Shown: positions 17,674-27,741 of the stretch, piece by piece | How positions within the stretch are numbered: the first letter of the stretch is position 1 | Layout of the letters: every line of letters starts with the position of its first letter | Position numbers and translations under genes: made by a program | Notes under the pieces: model-generated | Database searches by the model: none | What the model was told of the DNA's origin: nothing | Seen by the model: the letters and a program-made list of their open reading frames with translations, nothing else | NCBI GenBank assembly: GCA_028726625.1 | Contig: JAQYPT010000048.1 | Span: 111,853 to 175,852 of the forward strand | DNA: 64,000 nucleotides | Direction of reading: 5' to 3' | Origin: Prevotellaceae bacterium | GTDB taxonomy: Bacteria; Bacteroidota; Bacteroidia; Bacteroidales; Bacteroidaceae

Positions 17674-18930
17674 ATGGCCTATTTATTTTCATCAGAATCA
17701 GTTTCAGAGGGACATCCAGATAAAGTTGCTGACCAAATTTCAGACGCTTTGCTCGATCAGTTCTTGGCTTACGATAGTGACGCACATTGCGCTATCGAGA
17801 CCTTTGTAACCACCGGACAGGTGGTGATCATGGGGGAGGTTCGCTCGAAAGAATACGTTGACTTGCAAACCATCGCGCGCAAAACCATCAAGAAGATAGG
17901 TTACACCAAGTCGGAATATCAGTTTGACGGCGATTCGTGTGGCATCATGTCGGCCATTCACGAACAGAGTGAGGACATTGACCGTGGGGTGAATCGGGCG
18001 AATGAGGACGAACAGGGTGCCGGTGACCAAGGCATGATGTTTGGTTATGCCATCAACGAAACAGAAAACTACATGCCGGTATCGCTGGATTTGGCTCACC
18101 TTATCATGCGCGTGCTGGCCGATATCCGCAAGGAAGGCAAGGAAATGACCTATCTTCGCCCCGACGCGAAGAGCCAAGTCACCATTGAATACAACGACGA
18201 CCACACGCCTCGTCGCATCCACACCATTGTGGTGAGTACGCAGCACGACGAGTTTGACAGCGATGACGACCGCATGTTGGCCAAAATCAAGGCCGATGTG
18301 ATTAATATTCTCATCCCCCGTGTCAAGGCAGCGTGTGACGATAAGACGCGCGCGCTGTTTAATGATGACATCTTATATTATGTGAATCCTACGGGAAAGT
18401 TTGTCATTGGCGGGCCTCATGGCGACACCGGGCTCACCGGAAGGAAGATTATTGTAGATACATACGGTGGGAAAGGTGCCCACGGTGGCGGAGCATTCTC
18501 GGGCAAAGACCCAAGCAAGGTAGACCGATCGGCAGCATACGCTTCGCGATATATTGCTAAAAACCTGGTGGCAGCTGGCGTGTCTGACGAGGTATTGGTG
18601 CAGATTAGTTATGCCATTGGTGAGGCTAAGCCCATCAACATCTATGTAAATACGTACGGACGCGGCAAGGTTGGGATGACAGATGGCGAGATTGCCCAAA
18701 AGATTGGTGAGATGTACGATCTTAGACCGAAAGCCATCGAGAAGAAATTCGGTCTTCGCAACCCCATTTATTTCGAGACGGCGGCATACGGTCACATGGG
18801 ACGGCAGTACGAAGTGAAGGAGAAAACGTTTGAAAGTCGTTATCATGAGACGAAAGTCATGCAGGTAGAACTATTTACTTGGGAGAAGCTGGACGACGTG
18901 GAGCGCATCAAACAAGCCTTTGGTATTTAA
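17674..18930 (+). CDS. metK: S-adenosylmethionine synthetase
   Basis: Forms S-adenosylmethionine from ATP and methionine in the cytoplasm. The 418-residue product opens [17 protein letters not shown], with the GHPDK substrate loop, and carries the phosphate-binding [19 protein letters not shown] and the flexible-loop region typical of MetK. Length fits the Bacteroidota branch, which is slightly longer than the E. coli enzyme. The in-frame ATG at 17623 lies upstream of the -7 box, so 17674 is the start. It is followed after 6 bases by a DUF4271 gene. No SAM riboswitch was recognised in the short leader. Confidence 0.96.
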   Translation: MAYLFSSESVSEGHPDKVADQISDALLDQFLAYDSDAHCAIETFVTTGQVVIMGEVRSKEYVDLQTIARKTIKKIGYTKSEYQFDGDSCGIMSAIHEQSEDIDRGVNRANEDEQGAGDQGMMFGYAINETENYMPVSLDLAHLIMRVLADIRKEGKEMTYLRPDAKSQVTIEYNDDHTPRRIHTIVVSTQHDEFDSDDDRMLAKIKADVINILIPRVKAACDDKTRALFNDDILYYVNPTGKFVIGGPHGDTGLTGRKIIVDTYGGKGAHGGGAFSGKDPSKVDRSAAYASRYIAKNLVAAGVSDEVLVQISYAIGEAKPINIYVNTYGRGKVGMTDGEIAQKIGEMYDLRPKAIEKKFGLRNPIYFETAAYGHMGRQYEVKEKTFESRYHETKVMQVELFTWEKLDDVERIKQAFGI

Positions 18931-18936
18931 GAATAA

Positions 18937-19959
18937 ATGTTGCAGACCGACTCTCTTTCACAGTCAATCGTTGCCGATACTGCGCATACTGGGTCCTCTA
19001 TGGCGCGACAGGCCAAGCAGCTTACGCCGGCACAGGTGCTGAAGTGGTTGCCCAAAGATGCCACTCCAGCACAACAAGACTCGGCCATTCAGGCCCATAT
19101 CAAGCCCGGCAAAATCAGTTGGAGCCAGATGCCGGACACCCTTCACTTACCGGGTCATCCGGTAGGGAAGAGCTTTCGCGATGTCAGTTTGCCGCAATAT
19201 TACAAGGAGTCGTTCTTTTCAAAAGACTCGATGTTCCATCCCGAACTCGATGGAGGGCGCGTGGGCGTGGTCGGTGACCCTGTTCCATACACGGTGTCGG
19301 GTGACGACTTGATTACAGGTGTGCTGCTCGGATGCTTCATACTGGCCATGCTCGCCTTTTCAAAGTCTAAGCGGTTCTTGGAAAAGCAGGTTAAGACCTT
19401 CTTTTATCAGCCACGCGGACGGACGACAGAAGTCACGGAAACGGCCGAAGAGATACGGTTTCAGTTCTTTTTTGTCTTTCAGACGTGCCTGCTGTTGGCC
19501 CTCTTGTTCTTTTTCTATTCACGCACTTATGTCACCGATATCTTTGTGCTGGAATACTACCAGATCATGGGTATTTATACCGCAGCCCTCGTTTTGTATT
19601 TCATGGCGAAGACCTTGGTCTATACATTCACCAACTGGGTGTTCTTTGATAGGAAAAAAAACGGACAATGGATGAAGGTGCGGTTGTTCTTGGTATCGAT
19701 GGAAGGCGTGGCATTATTTCCCATTGTCATGTTATTGTCATATTTCGATGTCTCGATGAAAAGTGCTGTTATTTATGCAATTATCGTCATCGTGCTGATT
19801 AAATTGCTTACGCTCTATAAGTCGTATGCCATCTTTTTCCGTCAAACGGGGTCTTTTGTGCAAATAATTTTGTACTTTTGTGCACTTGAAATCATTCCAA
19901 TGCTCGCTTTGTGGGGAGTTTTTGGATTGGCAAACAATCATTTTAAAGTAAATTTTTAG
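18937..19959 (+). CDS. DUF4271 multi-pass membrane protein
   Basis: A 340-residue protein with a soluble N-terminal part (about 1-125) and seven or so hydrophobic segments from about 128 onward, including LITGVLLGCFILAMLAF, FVFQTCLLLALLFFFY and FALEIIP-like helices near the end. It matches the DUF4271 family, found next to the uroporphyrinogen-III synthase gene in Bacteroidota; no function is established. It sits 6 bases after metK and 7 bases before hemD, so it is in one operon with both. ATG 18937 was taken. A role at the inner membrane linked to haem or cell-envelope biology is only a guess from context. Confidence 0.82.
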   Translation: MLQTDSLSQSIVADTAHTGSSMARQAKQLTPAQVLKWLPKDATPAQQDSAIQAHIKPGKISWSQMPDTLHLPGHPVGKSFRDVSLPQYYKESFFSKDSMFHPELDGGRVGVVGDPVPYTVSGDDLITGVLLGCFILAMLAFSKSKRFLEKQVKTFFYQPRGRTTEVTETAEEIRFQFFFVFQTCLLLALLFFFYSRTYVTDIFVLEYYQIMGIYTAALVLYFMAKTLVYTFTNWVFFDRKKNGQWMKVRLFLVSMEGVALFPIVMLLSYFDVSMKSAVIYAIIVIVLIKLLTLYKSYAIFFRQTGSFVQIILYFCALEIIPMLALWGVFGLANNHFKVNF

Positions 19960-19966
19960 GACACTG

Positions 19967-20716
19967 ATGGTCAAAAAAATCTTGGTATCACAGCCCCAAC
20001 CAACAAGTGAGAAGTCGCCATATTATGATATTGAGAAAGAATATGGTGTGAAGTGTGTGTTCCGACCTTTCTTCAAAGTGGAGGGACTCTCTGCAAAAGA
20101 ATTTCGTAAGCAACGCATTAACATTCTCGATTATTCAGCTATTGTGTTCACTTCTCGCCATGCGATAGACCATTTTTTCACGCTGGCCAAGGAGATGCGC
20201 ATCACCATACCGGAAGACATGAAGTACTTCTGTGTGCTTGAAACCATTGCGCTGTACATCCAGAAATACGTACAGTATCGCAAGCGCAAGGTGTTTTTTG
20301 GAACGAGTGGCAAGATTGCCGACCTGGTTCCGTTGATGGTCAAGCATAAAACCGAGAAGTATCTCGTTCCGATGAGTAGCGTTCACAACGATGATCTCAA
20401 GAACCTGCTGGACGCAAAGAAACTCAAACATACCGAATGTGTGATGTACCGAACGGTGAGCAATGACATGACAGAAGAGGAAGTGAAGACGTTTGATTAC
20501 GACATGATTATCTTCTTCAGTCCTACGGGCGTGAAGACATTGCAACAAAACCTGCCTCATTTTGAACAAGGTGACATTAAGATTGGTGCCTTTGGGCCTG
20601 CCACATGCAAGGCAGTTACGGCAGAAGGGTTCCGATTGGACTTGCAAGCACCCGATGCAGACAATCCTTCGATGACGGGAGCCTTGAAGGCTTATCTGAA
20701 AAAACATAAAAAATAA
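19967..20716 (+). CDS. hemD: Uroporphyrinogen-III synthase
   Basis: Cyclises hydroxymethylbilane to uroporphyrinogen III for haem and corrinoid synthesis. The 249-residue protein has the two-lobed HemD pattern: an early ILVSQPQP strand, a central segment around VFTSRHAIDHFF, and the C-terminal FFSPTGVKTLQQN...IGAFGPATCKAV typical of the family. It is in the metK-DUF4271-hemD-rnpA-yidD run, an arrangement common in Bacteroidales. The family is poorly conserved in sequence, so the call rests on motif order plus context. Confidence 0.85.
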   Translation: MVKKILVSQPQPTSEKSPYYDIEKEYGVKCVFRPFFKVEGLSAKEFRKQRINILDYSAIVFTSRHAIDHFFTLAKEMRITIPEDMKYFCVLETIALYIQKYVQYRKRKVFFGTSGKIADLVPLMVKHKTEKYLVPMSSVHNDDLKNLLDAKKLKHTECVMYRTVSNDMTEEEVKTFDYDMIIFFSPTGVKTLQQNLPHFEQGDIKIGAFGPATCKAVTAEGFRLDLQAPDADNPSMTGALKAYLKKHKK

Positions 20717-20724
20717 AAAGTAAA

Positions 20725-21138
20725 TTGCCGACCATTAGGCCTTTTAAACTCAGTAAGTGGGAGCGGATATGCGGTAGAACACTGCTGGAAAAGCTCTTTA
20801 CCGGAGGCAAAAGTAAATCCTTTTCGGTGTTTCCTTTAAGGGTTGTTTATTTGCTGACCGATCAACCTGATGGCGATTTACAACATGAAGCGCCCGTCAA
20901 GATGATGGTGAGTGTGTCGAAAAGGCACTTCAAGCGAGCCGTTAAACGCAACCGCGTGAAGCGTCAAGTGCGTGAGGCATACCGGCTGAACAAAGAGATT
21001 GTGGTGTCATCTATGGCAGATTCCCCCAATCGTCAGCTGTTATTGGGCTTTATCTGGATGTCTGACGAGCTTCATGATACGGACACCGTGGAGCGAAGTA
21101 TGCAGGTCTTATTAAAACGAGTAGCTGATAAACTGTGA
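20725..21138 (+). CDS. rnpA: Ribonuclease P protein component
   Basis: Protein subunit of RNase P, which trims tRNA 5' leaders. The 137-residue product carries the RNR signature [20 protein letters not shown]. The reading frame opens with a TTG at 20725, giving (M)[14 protein letters not shown]; no better start precedes the conserved N-terminal Lys-Leu-Ser/Lys-Glu-Arg region, so a TTG start is accepted. It is 8 bases after hemD, and its stop overlaps the GTG start of yidD (GTGA), suggesting translational coupling. rpmH, the usual neighbour in other phyla, is not here. Confidence 0.92.
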   Translation: MPTIRPFKLSKWERICGRTLLEKLFTGGKSKSFSVFPLRVVYLLTDQPDGDLQHEAPVKMMVSVSKRHFKRAVKRNRVKRQVREAYRLNKEIVVSSMADSPNRQLLLGFIWMSDELHDTDTVERSMQVLLKRVADKL

Positions 21139-21386
21139 ATATCCTAAGGTCTATAAGTCACGGTATGATGCGGATTCTCCAAGGAATCTTGCTGGCTCCT
21201 ATCTTGTTCTATCAGAAATTCATCACGCCTTACACGCCACCATCTTGCCGATTCACACCGACATGTTCGGAATATGCGCGGCAGGCCATCATCAAGCATG
21301 GCCCGTTCAAAGGGCTGGCGTTGGCTGTATGGCGCATCTTACGATGTAATCCGTGGGGTGGTAGTGGATATGATCCGGTACCGTAA
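21135..21386 (+). CDS. yidD: Membrane protein insertion efficiency factor YidD
   Basis: Small (83-residue) inner-membrane-associated protein that aids YidC-dependent insertion. The family core is visible as [18 protein letters not shown] with its conserved cysteines, then [16 protein letters not shown] at the C-terminus. The start is taken as the GTG at 21135, overlapping the rnpA stop codon by the GTGA arrangement. ATG 21165 is an alternative but would remove the N-terminal helix. Confidence 0.93.
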   Translation: MNILRSISHGMMRILQGILLAPILFYQKFITPYTPPSCRFTPTCSEYARQAIIKHGPFKGLALAVWRILRCNPWGGSGYDPVP

Positions 21387-21447
21387 GTTTCTCTTTGAGT
21401 AGAGGCCCCAGCTTCATAATACAAACGAAAAATATAAATTTGATTCG

Positions 21448-22749
21448 ATGACAAAGAACTTTGTTGAAGAACTGAAATGGCGTGGCATGTTAGCACAGAT
21501 GATGCCAGGCACCGAAGAACTGCTTGAAAAAGAACTCGTGTCGGCTTATTTGGGTACTGACCCAACGGCCGACTCCTTGCATATCGGCCACTTGTGTGGC
21601 ATCATGATGCTCCGTCATCTGCAAAGATGTGGCCACAAGCCCTATCTGTTGCTGGGTGGAGCGACGGGAATGATTGGAGATCCGTCTGGAAAAAGCTTGG
21701 AACGCAACCTTTTGGATACTGACACCTTGTATCATAATCAAGAGGCTATCAAGCAACAGGTGTCCAAATTCCTCGACTTTGATGGTGACACACCCAACAA
21801 AGCCGAACTGGTGAACAACTATGACTGGATGAAAGACTTCACTTTCCTTGACTTTGCACGCGAGGTAGGCAAGCACATTACCGTGAACTATATGATGGCC
21901 AAGGACAGTGTGAAGAAGCGTTTGAACGGGGAAGCCAGCGATGGTTTGTCGTTTACCGAGTTCACTTACCAGCTGTTGCAGGGCTATGATTTCCTTCATC
22001 TCTATCAGAAGCATGGCATCAAACTGCAACTTGGCGGAAATGACCAATGGGGAAATATGACGACGGGCACTGAGTTGATTCGCCGAACACTGGGCGCTGA
22101 GGAGAATGCTTACTGTCTGACGTGCCCCTTAATCACGAAGGCTGACGGGAAAAAGTTCGGTAAAACGGAGAACGGTAACATTTGGTTGGACAGAAACCGC
22201 ACGACACCTTATGCGTTCTATCAATTCTGGTTGAACGTCAGTGATGACGATGCGGAGAAATACATCAAGATATTTACCTCCTTGGAGCGTGAAACCATCG
22301 AAGCTCTTGTGGCCGAACATCAACAAGATCCCGGCCGGCGTGTTCTTCAAAAGCGTTTGGCTGAGGAGGTAACGGTGATGGTTCATTCGCGGGAAGACTT
22401 AGACATGGCCATTGAAGCCAGCAACATTTTGTTCGGAAAAGCCACCAAAGAGAGCCTTCAAAAGCTCGATGAAGCTACCTTCCTCGATGTCTTTAACGGC
22501 GTTCCGCAATACGAAATTGGCAAGGAACAGTTGGGTTGCACGGCCGTAGACCTCTTCAATCAGGATGGAATGGAGATGTTCCCAAGCAAAGGTGAGATGC
22601 GGAAACTGGTGAAAGGAGGCGGAGTTTCGCTCAACAAGGAGAAGCTTTCGTCCTTCGATCAGGTCATCACGGCAGACGACTTGATAGACGGTAAGTACCT
22701 GTTGGTGCAGCGTGGAAAGAAGAATTACTTCCTCATTACCGTGAAATAA
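21448..22749 (+). CDS. tyrS: Tyrosyl-tRNA synthetase
   Basis: Class I aminoacyl-tRNA synthetase charging tRNA-Tyr. The 433-residue product has HIGH at residues 45-48 ([10 protein letters not shown]), the tyrosine-site region [12 protein letters not shown], the KMSKS-equivalent KFGKTENG, and a C-terminal S4-like RNA-binding domain (about 355-433, [17 protein letters not shown]). Length and motif form match the bacterial TyrRS-1 type. It lies 61 bases after yidD and ends in a strong terminator. Confidence 0.96.
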   Translation: MTKNFVEELKWRGMLAQMMPGTEELLEKELVSAYLGTDPTADSLHIGHLCGIMMLRHLQRCGHKPYLLLGGATGMIGDPSGKSLERNLLDTDTLYHNQEAIKQQVSKFLDFDGDTPNKAELVNNYDWMKDFTFLDFAREVGKHITVNYMMAKDSVKKRLNGEASDGLSFTEFTYQLLQGYDFLHLYQKHGIKLQLGGNDQWGNMTTGTELIRRTLGAEENAYCLTCPLITKADGKKFGKTENGNIWLDRNRTTPYAFYQFWLNVSDDDAEKYIKIFTSLERETIEALVAEHQQDPGRRVLQKRLAEEVTVMVHSREDLDMAIEASNILFGKATKESLQKLDEATFLDVFNGVPQYEIGKEQLGCTAVDLFNQDGMEMFPSKGEMRKLVKGGGVSLNKEKLSSFDQVITADDLIDGKYLLVQRGKKNYFLITVK

Positions 22750-22794
22750 AGCAGCAACTGATTGCTCTCTGTTCTGTTTTTAGAACCATAAACG

Positions 22795-22856
22795 GCCTAT
22801 GTGTCACTGGGAATCGTGCCTTTCAGACATCGTTTCAGTGACAGGTAGGCTTTTTT
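22795..22856 (+). terminator. Rho-independent terminator of tyrS
   Basis: Arms 22795-22809 and 22836-22850 pair at 13 of 15 positions and are followed by six T. Confidence 0.8.
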
Positions 22857-22910
22857 GTTGGTGAGGGAATTGCCGCTTATGTTGAAACATGCTTAAGATG
22901 TTCGATATTC

Positions 22911-24488
22911 TTGAATTACTTATCTGTTATTGATTGTTTGGCTAAAACCAAGTGCTGGGTTGGCATGAGTGTTCTTGTTACTTTATTTTCGATAGAAAGT
23001 AAAGCGCAGACCTGCCATCTACAAAGCGATTCAAGCGCATTGGTTGACAGCGTAGTGCTACCTGATACCTTGTTAAATCAATCGTCCTACGTGTTCAAGG
23101 TTGACTCACTGATGGGGAAACAGTCAGCCAATCCCCCAAAATATCCATGGCGGGCAGCCGCAGAAGTGGTGGGAATCAACGCTACCTTCCTGGCCGTTGA
23201 CTATTTTATATTAGATGCTGATTTCGCCAAGGTAACCAGTAAAACACTCAAACGCAACGTTCGGCTCAATCAATGGTTTTGGGATGGGGATGTGTTTCAC
23301 ACCAATTTATGGTACCATCCCTATCATGGCAATCTATTCTTCAATGCTGCTCGCAGTAATGGTATGAACTTCTGGGAGTCGATACCTTATACCCTGGCTG
23401 GTGATTTGATGTGGGAAATTGCTGGCGAAAACGAACTCCCATCCATCAATGACGCCATTTCTACCGGCATAGGTGGGTTGGCTATCGGCGAGAGCACCTA
23501 TCGTTTGTCCAACCTCGTGTACCATGATGAGCAGCGAGGGTGGCGGCGTGTTGCCCAAGAACTGTTGGGAGCAGCTATCAATCCCATCCGCGCATTGAAT
23601 CGCATATTCACTGGTGAGGCGTGGAAGATACGTCCTCAAAAAGTAGCTTATCATGATGACGAGCGAATACCTGTACGCATAACAATGGCTGTTGGCGATA
23701 GATATGTATCGGGCCACGATGCTTCCACGATGCGGTTTCATACGCCTTATTTGGATTTGTCGGTCCGCTATGGCGACGCTTTCAATGATGAGAACAAGCC
23801 GTTCGATTACTTTACCCTCGATGCGGGTGTGGTTGTGGGGCATCAACAACATGCCGTGAACCACATCAACATCATCGGACAGTTGGCTGCAACTCCTGTG
23901 ATGGAGCGTCGGGGCATGCTGTCGCGCTTCGGTGTTTATCAGCATTTCAATTACGAACATACCAATGGACGCAACGGAGGCTTGCCCCCTTACCAGCTTT
24001 CCGAAGCAGCCAGCATCGGAGTGGGGTGGCTTTGTAGGGCTCCTTCCATCCATCAAAACCTGCAATTTGATCAATCTTTCTTCCTCAATGGTATGTTGTT
24101 GGGCGGACTTTGGAGCGATTATACCGACAATCCCTTTCACAAATCCTACAACATGGGCAGCGGCTTCACCGCCCTGTCACGCACGCAATTCTCGTTGGGT
24201 CACCGCTTTTCTTTCTCTCTGGATGCCCGCTTTTTCAGAATGTACAGTTGGCGTGGCTACGAAGATGTGCCAGCAGACACGCCATACGAAACCTTCAGCG
24301 CACAAGGCGAGCGCAACCAATCATCCGTATGGGTGTTACGCCCCATCTTGAAGTTGCCCATTTGGAAACAATGGGGATGTCTTTTTTCGGGAGCTTATTA
24401 TCATCGTGATACCCACTATACCTATCGAAACGATGCTACTGCCCGTACATACGAAGTGAGATTGGGCCTGCTTTATCAGTTAAAGTAG
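22911..24488 (+). CDS. DUF3943 outer-membrane-type protein
   Basis: A 525-residue exported protein with an N-terminal signal segment (to about residue 33, ending ESKAQ). The DUF3943 region is recognisable as WYHPYHGNLFFNAARSNG, then STGIGGLAIGESTYRLSNL and INPIRALNRIFTGEAW. The second half is rich in alternating aromatic strands that look like an outer-membrane barrel ending LGLLYQLK. Function in the family is not known. ATG 22911 gives a long charged n-region; ATG 22965 (MSVLVTLF) is an alternative start. It is monocistronic, after a terminator. Confidence 0.8.
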   Translation: MNYLSVIDCLAKTKCWVGMSVLVTLFSIESKAQTCHLQSDSSALVDSVVLPDTLLNQSSYVFKVDSLMGKQSANPPKYPWRAAAEVVGINATFLAVDYFILDADFAKVTSKTLKRNVRLNQWFWDGDVFHTNLWYHPYHGNLFFNAARSNGMNFWESIPYTLAGDLMWEIAGENELPSINDAISTGIGGLAIGESTYRLSNLVYHDEQRGWRRVAQELLGAAINPIRALNRIFTGEAWKIRPQKVAYHDDERIPVRITMAVGDRYVSGHDASTMRFHTPYLDLSVRYGDAFNDENKPFDYFTLDAGVVVGHQQHAVNHINIIGQLAATPVMERRGMLSRFGVYQHFNYEHTNGRNGGLPPYQLSEAASIGVGWLCRAPSIHQNLQFDQSFFLNGMLLGGLWSDYTDNPFHKSYNMGSGFTALSRTQFSLGHRFSFSLDARFFRMYSWRGYEDVPADTPYETFSAQGERNQSSVWVLRPILKLPIWKQWGCLFSGAYYHRDTHYTYRNDATARTYEVRLGLLYQLK

Positions 24489-24530
24489 TACAAACTTCGC
24501 CCTTCCTCGCCCTGTTTACTTGTGTTTTGG

Positions 24531-24562
24531 TTTGGTTGTGTCACGCCAACTTCTTATCTTTG
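24531..24562 (+). promoter_or_regulatory. Consensus promoter of the GDPD-family gene
   Basis: TTTG (24531-24534), 20 bases, TATCTTTG (24555-24562). It lies downstream of the in-frame ATG at 24522 and so supports the start at 24606. Confidence 0.75.
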
Positions 24563-24605
24563 CAGATACATACGTAAATCATCAACAATCAATACGCATA
24601 CCATT

Positions 24606-25364
24606 ATGAAAAAATTATTTTGTACACTGGCCCTTGCTGCTTTTGCAACAGTCAGCATGTTTGCAGGTTCAAAAGTCATTGCTCACCGTGGTTACTGGAC
24701 CACACCAGGCTCGGCTCAAAACTCAAGGACATCGCTCCAGAAGGCACTCGACTTGAATGTCTATGGCTCTGAAATAGATGTATGGCTCACTACCGATGGA
24801 AAACTCATGGTGAATCATGACAATGATTTCAATGGTGTGGTACTTGAAAAAGCTTCTTACAAGGATTGTAAGAACCTAACACTAAAGAATGGCGAGAAAA
24901 TGCCACAGCTGAAGGACTTGTTGAAGATGATGAAAAAGACCAAAAGCAAAACCAAACTCATCATTGAAATCAAGACCCATTCAACGTTAGAAGCCAACAA
25001 ACGCGCTGCCCAAGCAACGGTGAAAGCCGTGAAGAAATATGGGGTTGAGAACCAAGTAGAATACATTGCATTCAGTCATGACGTGTGTTTGGAATTGGTG
25101 CGTCTGGACAAGCAGGCCAAAGTAGCTTATCTTTCGGGCAACAAAACACCGGCTCAGCTTCATCAGGATGGCATCACAGGCATTGATTACCATATCAGTG
25201 TTCTGCGCAAGCATCCCGAATGGATTAAAGAGGCGCACGACCTGGGCATGACGGTTAACGTGTGGACTGTTAGTGACAAGGCTGGTATTGAAGAAATGAA
25301 TAAGGCTGGGGTGGATTGCATCACCACCAACGAACCCGTATTGGCCATCGAGTTGACGCGATGA
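24606..25364 (+). CDS. Exported glycerophosphodiester phosphodiesterase family protein
   Basis: Would hydrolyse glycerophosphodiesters (phospholipid head-group products) to glycerol-3-phosphate and an alcohol, outside the cytoplasm. The 252-residue protein has a signal peptide (about 1-21), the GDPD core IAHRGY (H27, R28), metal ligands E56 and D58 in SEIDVW, H71 in MVNHD, and a TIM-barrel end NVWTVSD...GVDCITTNEP. The start follows a consensus promoter that covers the upstream ATG. The usual PENT motif reads SAQNS. The gene ahead of the VanX-like peptidase may share its transcript (58-base gap). Confidence 0.9.
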   Translation: MKKLFCTLALAAFATVSMFAGSKVIAHRGYWTTPGSAQNSRTSLQKALDLNVYGSEIDVWLTTDGKLMVNHDNDFNGVVLEKASYKDCKNLTLKNGEKMPQLKDLLKMMKKTKSKTKLIIEIKTHSTLEANKRAAQATVKAVKKYGVENQVEYIAFSHDVCLELVRLDKQAKVAYLSGNKTPAQLHQDGITGIDYHISVLRKHPEWIKEAHDLGMTVNVWTVSDKAGIEEMNKAGVDCITTNEPVLAIELTR

Positions 25365-25421
25365 TGAGGCTGATGGACAGAAAAAATCCATCTCATCGTT
25401 AACAGAACATCCACTCATAGC

Positions 25422-26096
25422 ATGCGAAAAATCATCTTATTGCTTGTCTTGGCCACCACTTTTTCCGTGGCTCAAGACAAGCAAAAACTTAGTAAAACGG
25501 CACAGTCGCTCGAGCGTCGGGGCTATGTCAACGTGCAACAACTCGACAAGACCATCCAGGTATCCTTGATGTACGCCCGCGCAGACAACTTCACTGGCAG
25601 CGTGTTGTACGACGATTTGCGAGAAGCCTACCTCCATCCGCGCGCAGCTCAGGCACTGGTTAAGGCGCAAAAGCGGCTCAAGGAGTTGCGTCCTGACCTT
25701 CGATTGAAGATTTATGACGCTGCCCGTCCCATGTCCATTCAGCAAAAAATGTGGGATAAGGTGAAGCATACCTCCAAATATTTCTATGTGTCCAATCCCG
25801 CACGCGGTGGTGGTTTGCACAATTATGGACTGGCTGTCGACCTCACGCTGTGCAACCTGAAGGGCGATACCCTCGACATGGGCACCAAGATTGACTATAT
25901 GGGAGCTGCGGCTCACATTGACAACGAAGCCCAACTGGTGGCGCAGAAGCGCATCAGTGCGCAGGCTCGCAAGAACCGTCAGCTGCTTCGTGACGTGATG
26001 ACCTACGCTGGTTTCAAACCCTTGCGTACCGAATGGTGGCATTTCAACTTTCGTTCACGGGCACAGGCAAAGCGTTATTACCAGGTGATTAAGTAG
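25422..26096 (+). CDS. VanX/DdpX-type D-alanyl-D-alanine dipeptidase (M15D)
   Basis: Zinc dipeptidase cleaving D-Ala-D-Ala or related peptidoglycan dipeptides. The 224-residue protein has a signal peptide ending near SVAQ (residue 18), so it acts in the periplasm. The zinc and catalytic residues are present: H133 and D140 (GLHNYGLAVDLT), E204 and H207 (RTEWWHFNF), and the transition-state Arg of YDAARP (R102). There is no vanH or vanA ligase nearby, so a role in peptidoglycan recycling is more likely than glycopeptide resistance (inference). Confidence 0.92.
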   Translation: MRKIILLLVLATTFSVAQDKQKLSKTAQSLERRGYVNVQQLDKTIQVSLMYARADNFTGSVLYDDLREAYLHPRAAQALVKAQKRLKELRPDLRLKIYDAARPMSIQQKMWDKVKHTSKYFYVSNPARGGGLHNYGLAVDLTLCNLKGDTLDMGTKIDYMGAAAHIDNEAQLVAQKRISAQARKNRQLLRDVMTYAGFKPLRTEWWHFNFRSRAQAKRYYQVIK

Positions 26097-26135
26097 CCTA
26101 CTGGCTACTTTTTTTATTTTATTTCCGATGAAAAG

Positions 26136-27398
26136 ATGGGTATGATGAACGAAGCAACCGCAGCATTCATTCGCCGGCACGCCGAAGATGATGTGCGACA
26201 GCTGGCTCTCAAGGGTGATCAACATCTGGGTGTGGACATGCCTTTGGCCTTGCAACAGATTGCGGGGCGACAGACTGCCCGACAAAAACTGCCGTCTTGG
26301 GCGGCCATAGACGAACTGTTGTACCCGCCCCACCTGTCCATGGAGCAATGTTCTTCCGAGCAAACGGCGCGCTACAAGACGCAGTTGGCCGCGCGGCTCT
26401 GTGCCGATTTCGTTCATGGATCACGGTTGGACGACTCGAAGAAAGCCCACCTGCCCCATGAAACAGAGCCATCTTTGGTCGATTTGACAGGCGGTTTTGG
26501 AGTTGATTTCTCCTTCATGGCCCGTCAATTCGAGCGTTGTGTCTACGTAGAACGGCAACAAGCGTTGTGCGAGATGGCTCAACACAATTTCTCCCTCTTA
26601 GGTTTGCAACAGGCAGAAGTGGTGTGTGCCGATGGAGTGGATTATCTACGGCGGATGAGCCACGCCACGGTGATTTACCTGGACCCTGCCCGTCGTGATC
26701 GACAGGACGGCAAGACGGTGGCCATCAGCGACTGCACACCTGATTTGTTGAGCCTGAAAGAAGAGTTGACGGATAAGAGTCTTTTTGTCATGGTGAAGCT
26801 CTCTCCGATGCTCGACTGGCATCAAGCCGTGGCTCAACTCGAGACTGATGGGGTGAAGGTGTGCGAGATACATGTCCTGTCGGTGAGAAACGAGTGCAAA
26901 GAACTGCTCTTTGTCTTGAGCAAGCAACGGTATAAGCCGCTCACCCTCCATTGCGTGAACGATGACCAGGTCTTTGTCTGTTCGGCCGACGAACCATCTG
27001 TGGTACTGCCTCCTTATGTAAGTCCCGAAGAAATGCGGCCGGGTCTGTTTCTCTACGAGCCTCATGCGTCAATCATGAAGGCCGGTTGTTTCTCGGCCTT
27101 GAGTGCCCAAATGGGCGTTCAGAAGATAGCACCCAACTCGCATCTTTTTATCTCTGACCGTGACCTCCCGGCGTTTCCTGGACGGAAGTTCCGCATCCAA
27201 GCCTTCTCTTCGATGAACAAAAAAGAACTAAAGTCAGTACTTCGCGACGTGCGCCAGGCCAACATCACCACCCGCAACTTTCCCCTTTCAGTGGCCGAGT
27301 TACGCAAACGGCTCAAGCTGAAGGATGGGGGAGCGGTTTATATTTTCGCTACCACGCAGGCAGATGGGCGGCATGTTCTGTTGATTTGCGGCAAGTAA
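26136..27398 (+). CDS. SAM-dependent methyltransferase with C-terminal THUMP-like domain
   Basis: A 420-residue cytoplasmic protein. The Rossmann methyltransferase core (about 105-285) shows motif I LVDLTGGFGVDFSFMA, then YVERQQAL, and a DPARRDR motif in place of the N/DPPY of many nucleic-acid methyltransferases. The C-terminal 90 residues resemble the THUMP-like domain of this Bacteroidota/actinobacterial family, pointing to RNA as substrate. The target is unknown. ATG 26136 was taken; 26142 and 26145 are equally possible. It lies 40 bases after the dipeptidase gene. Confidence 0.78.
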   Translation: MGMMNEATAAFIRRHAEDDVRQLALKGDQHLGVDMPLALQQIAGRQTARQKLPSWAAIDELLYPPHLSMEQCSSEQTARYKTQLAARLCADFVHGSRLDDSKKAHLPHETEPSLVDLTGGFGVDFSFMARQFERCVYVERQQALCEMAQHNFSLLGLQQAEVVCADGVDYLRRMSHATVIYLDPARRDRQDGKTVAISDCTPDLLSLKEELTDKSLFVMVKLSPMLDWHQAVAQLETDGVKVCEIHVLSVRNECKELLFVLSKQRYKPLTLHCVNDDQVFVCSADEPSVVLPPYVSPEEMRPGLFLYEPHASIMKAGCFSALSAQMGVQKIAPNSHLFISDRDLPAFPGRKFRIQAFSSMNKKELKSVLRDVRQANITTRNFPLSVAELRKRLKLKDGGAVYIFATTQADGRHVLLICGK

Positions 27399-27578
27399 TC
27401 GGTAACATTGACATCATCCGCTGATGCGTAAGATGGTCGACAATCTGCTGTTTGATATGTGCGCACCGGTTGATGATGAGCTTGTTTGATATCGCCGTCA
27501 TGGAAATGTATATTATTGATAAACAGACGTTTATATCTTTTTCTCGCTATTTGATAGAATACTCGAAAACACTTGCCC

Positions 27579-27666
27579 GCCAAACTCAATGACTTTGGGT
27601 GCCAAACTCAATGACTTTGGCTGCTAAACTCAATGCAATTGCCCACCAAACTCAATGCAATTGAAA
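27579..27666 (+). repeat. Four tandem 22-bp repeats
   Basis: Units at 27579, 27601, 27623 and 27645 share the core CMAACTCAATG; the first two are nearly identical and the last two form a second subtype (CAATTG end). The 400-base gap around it otherwise holds a degenerate REP-like hairpin and the promoter of the next gene. The stretch 27399-27578 shows nothing recognisable. There are too few and too short units, with no spacers, for CRISPR. Confidence 0.8.
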
Positions 27667-27678
27667 TGATTATTCGTT

Positions 27679-27711
27679 GGGGCGTGATTCTCACTGTCAT
27701 GCTCACACCCC
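27679..27711. repeat. Degenerate REP-like hairpin
   Basis: GGGGCGTGA and TCACACCCC can pair around an internal segment. The left part repeats the core of the REP-like cluster at 16.2-16.5 kb. Confidence 0.5.
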
Positions 27712-27741
27712 GCGAGCGGTTAAAAAATGTAGGCGTTTTAT

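Noticed and set aside
21435..21442. TAAATTTG box just before tyrS
   Set aside because: It lies 6 bases from the start codon, too close to give a leader, and has no -33 partner; probably chance in AT-rich sequence.
25422..26096. Vancomycin-resistance locus
   Set aside because: Only the VanX-type dipeptidase is present; there is no D-Ala-D-Lac ligase, dehydrogenase or VanRS pair nearby.
27579..27666. Possible CRISPR array
   Set aside because: Units are 22 bases, directly adjacent without spacers, only four in number, and no cas genes occur.
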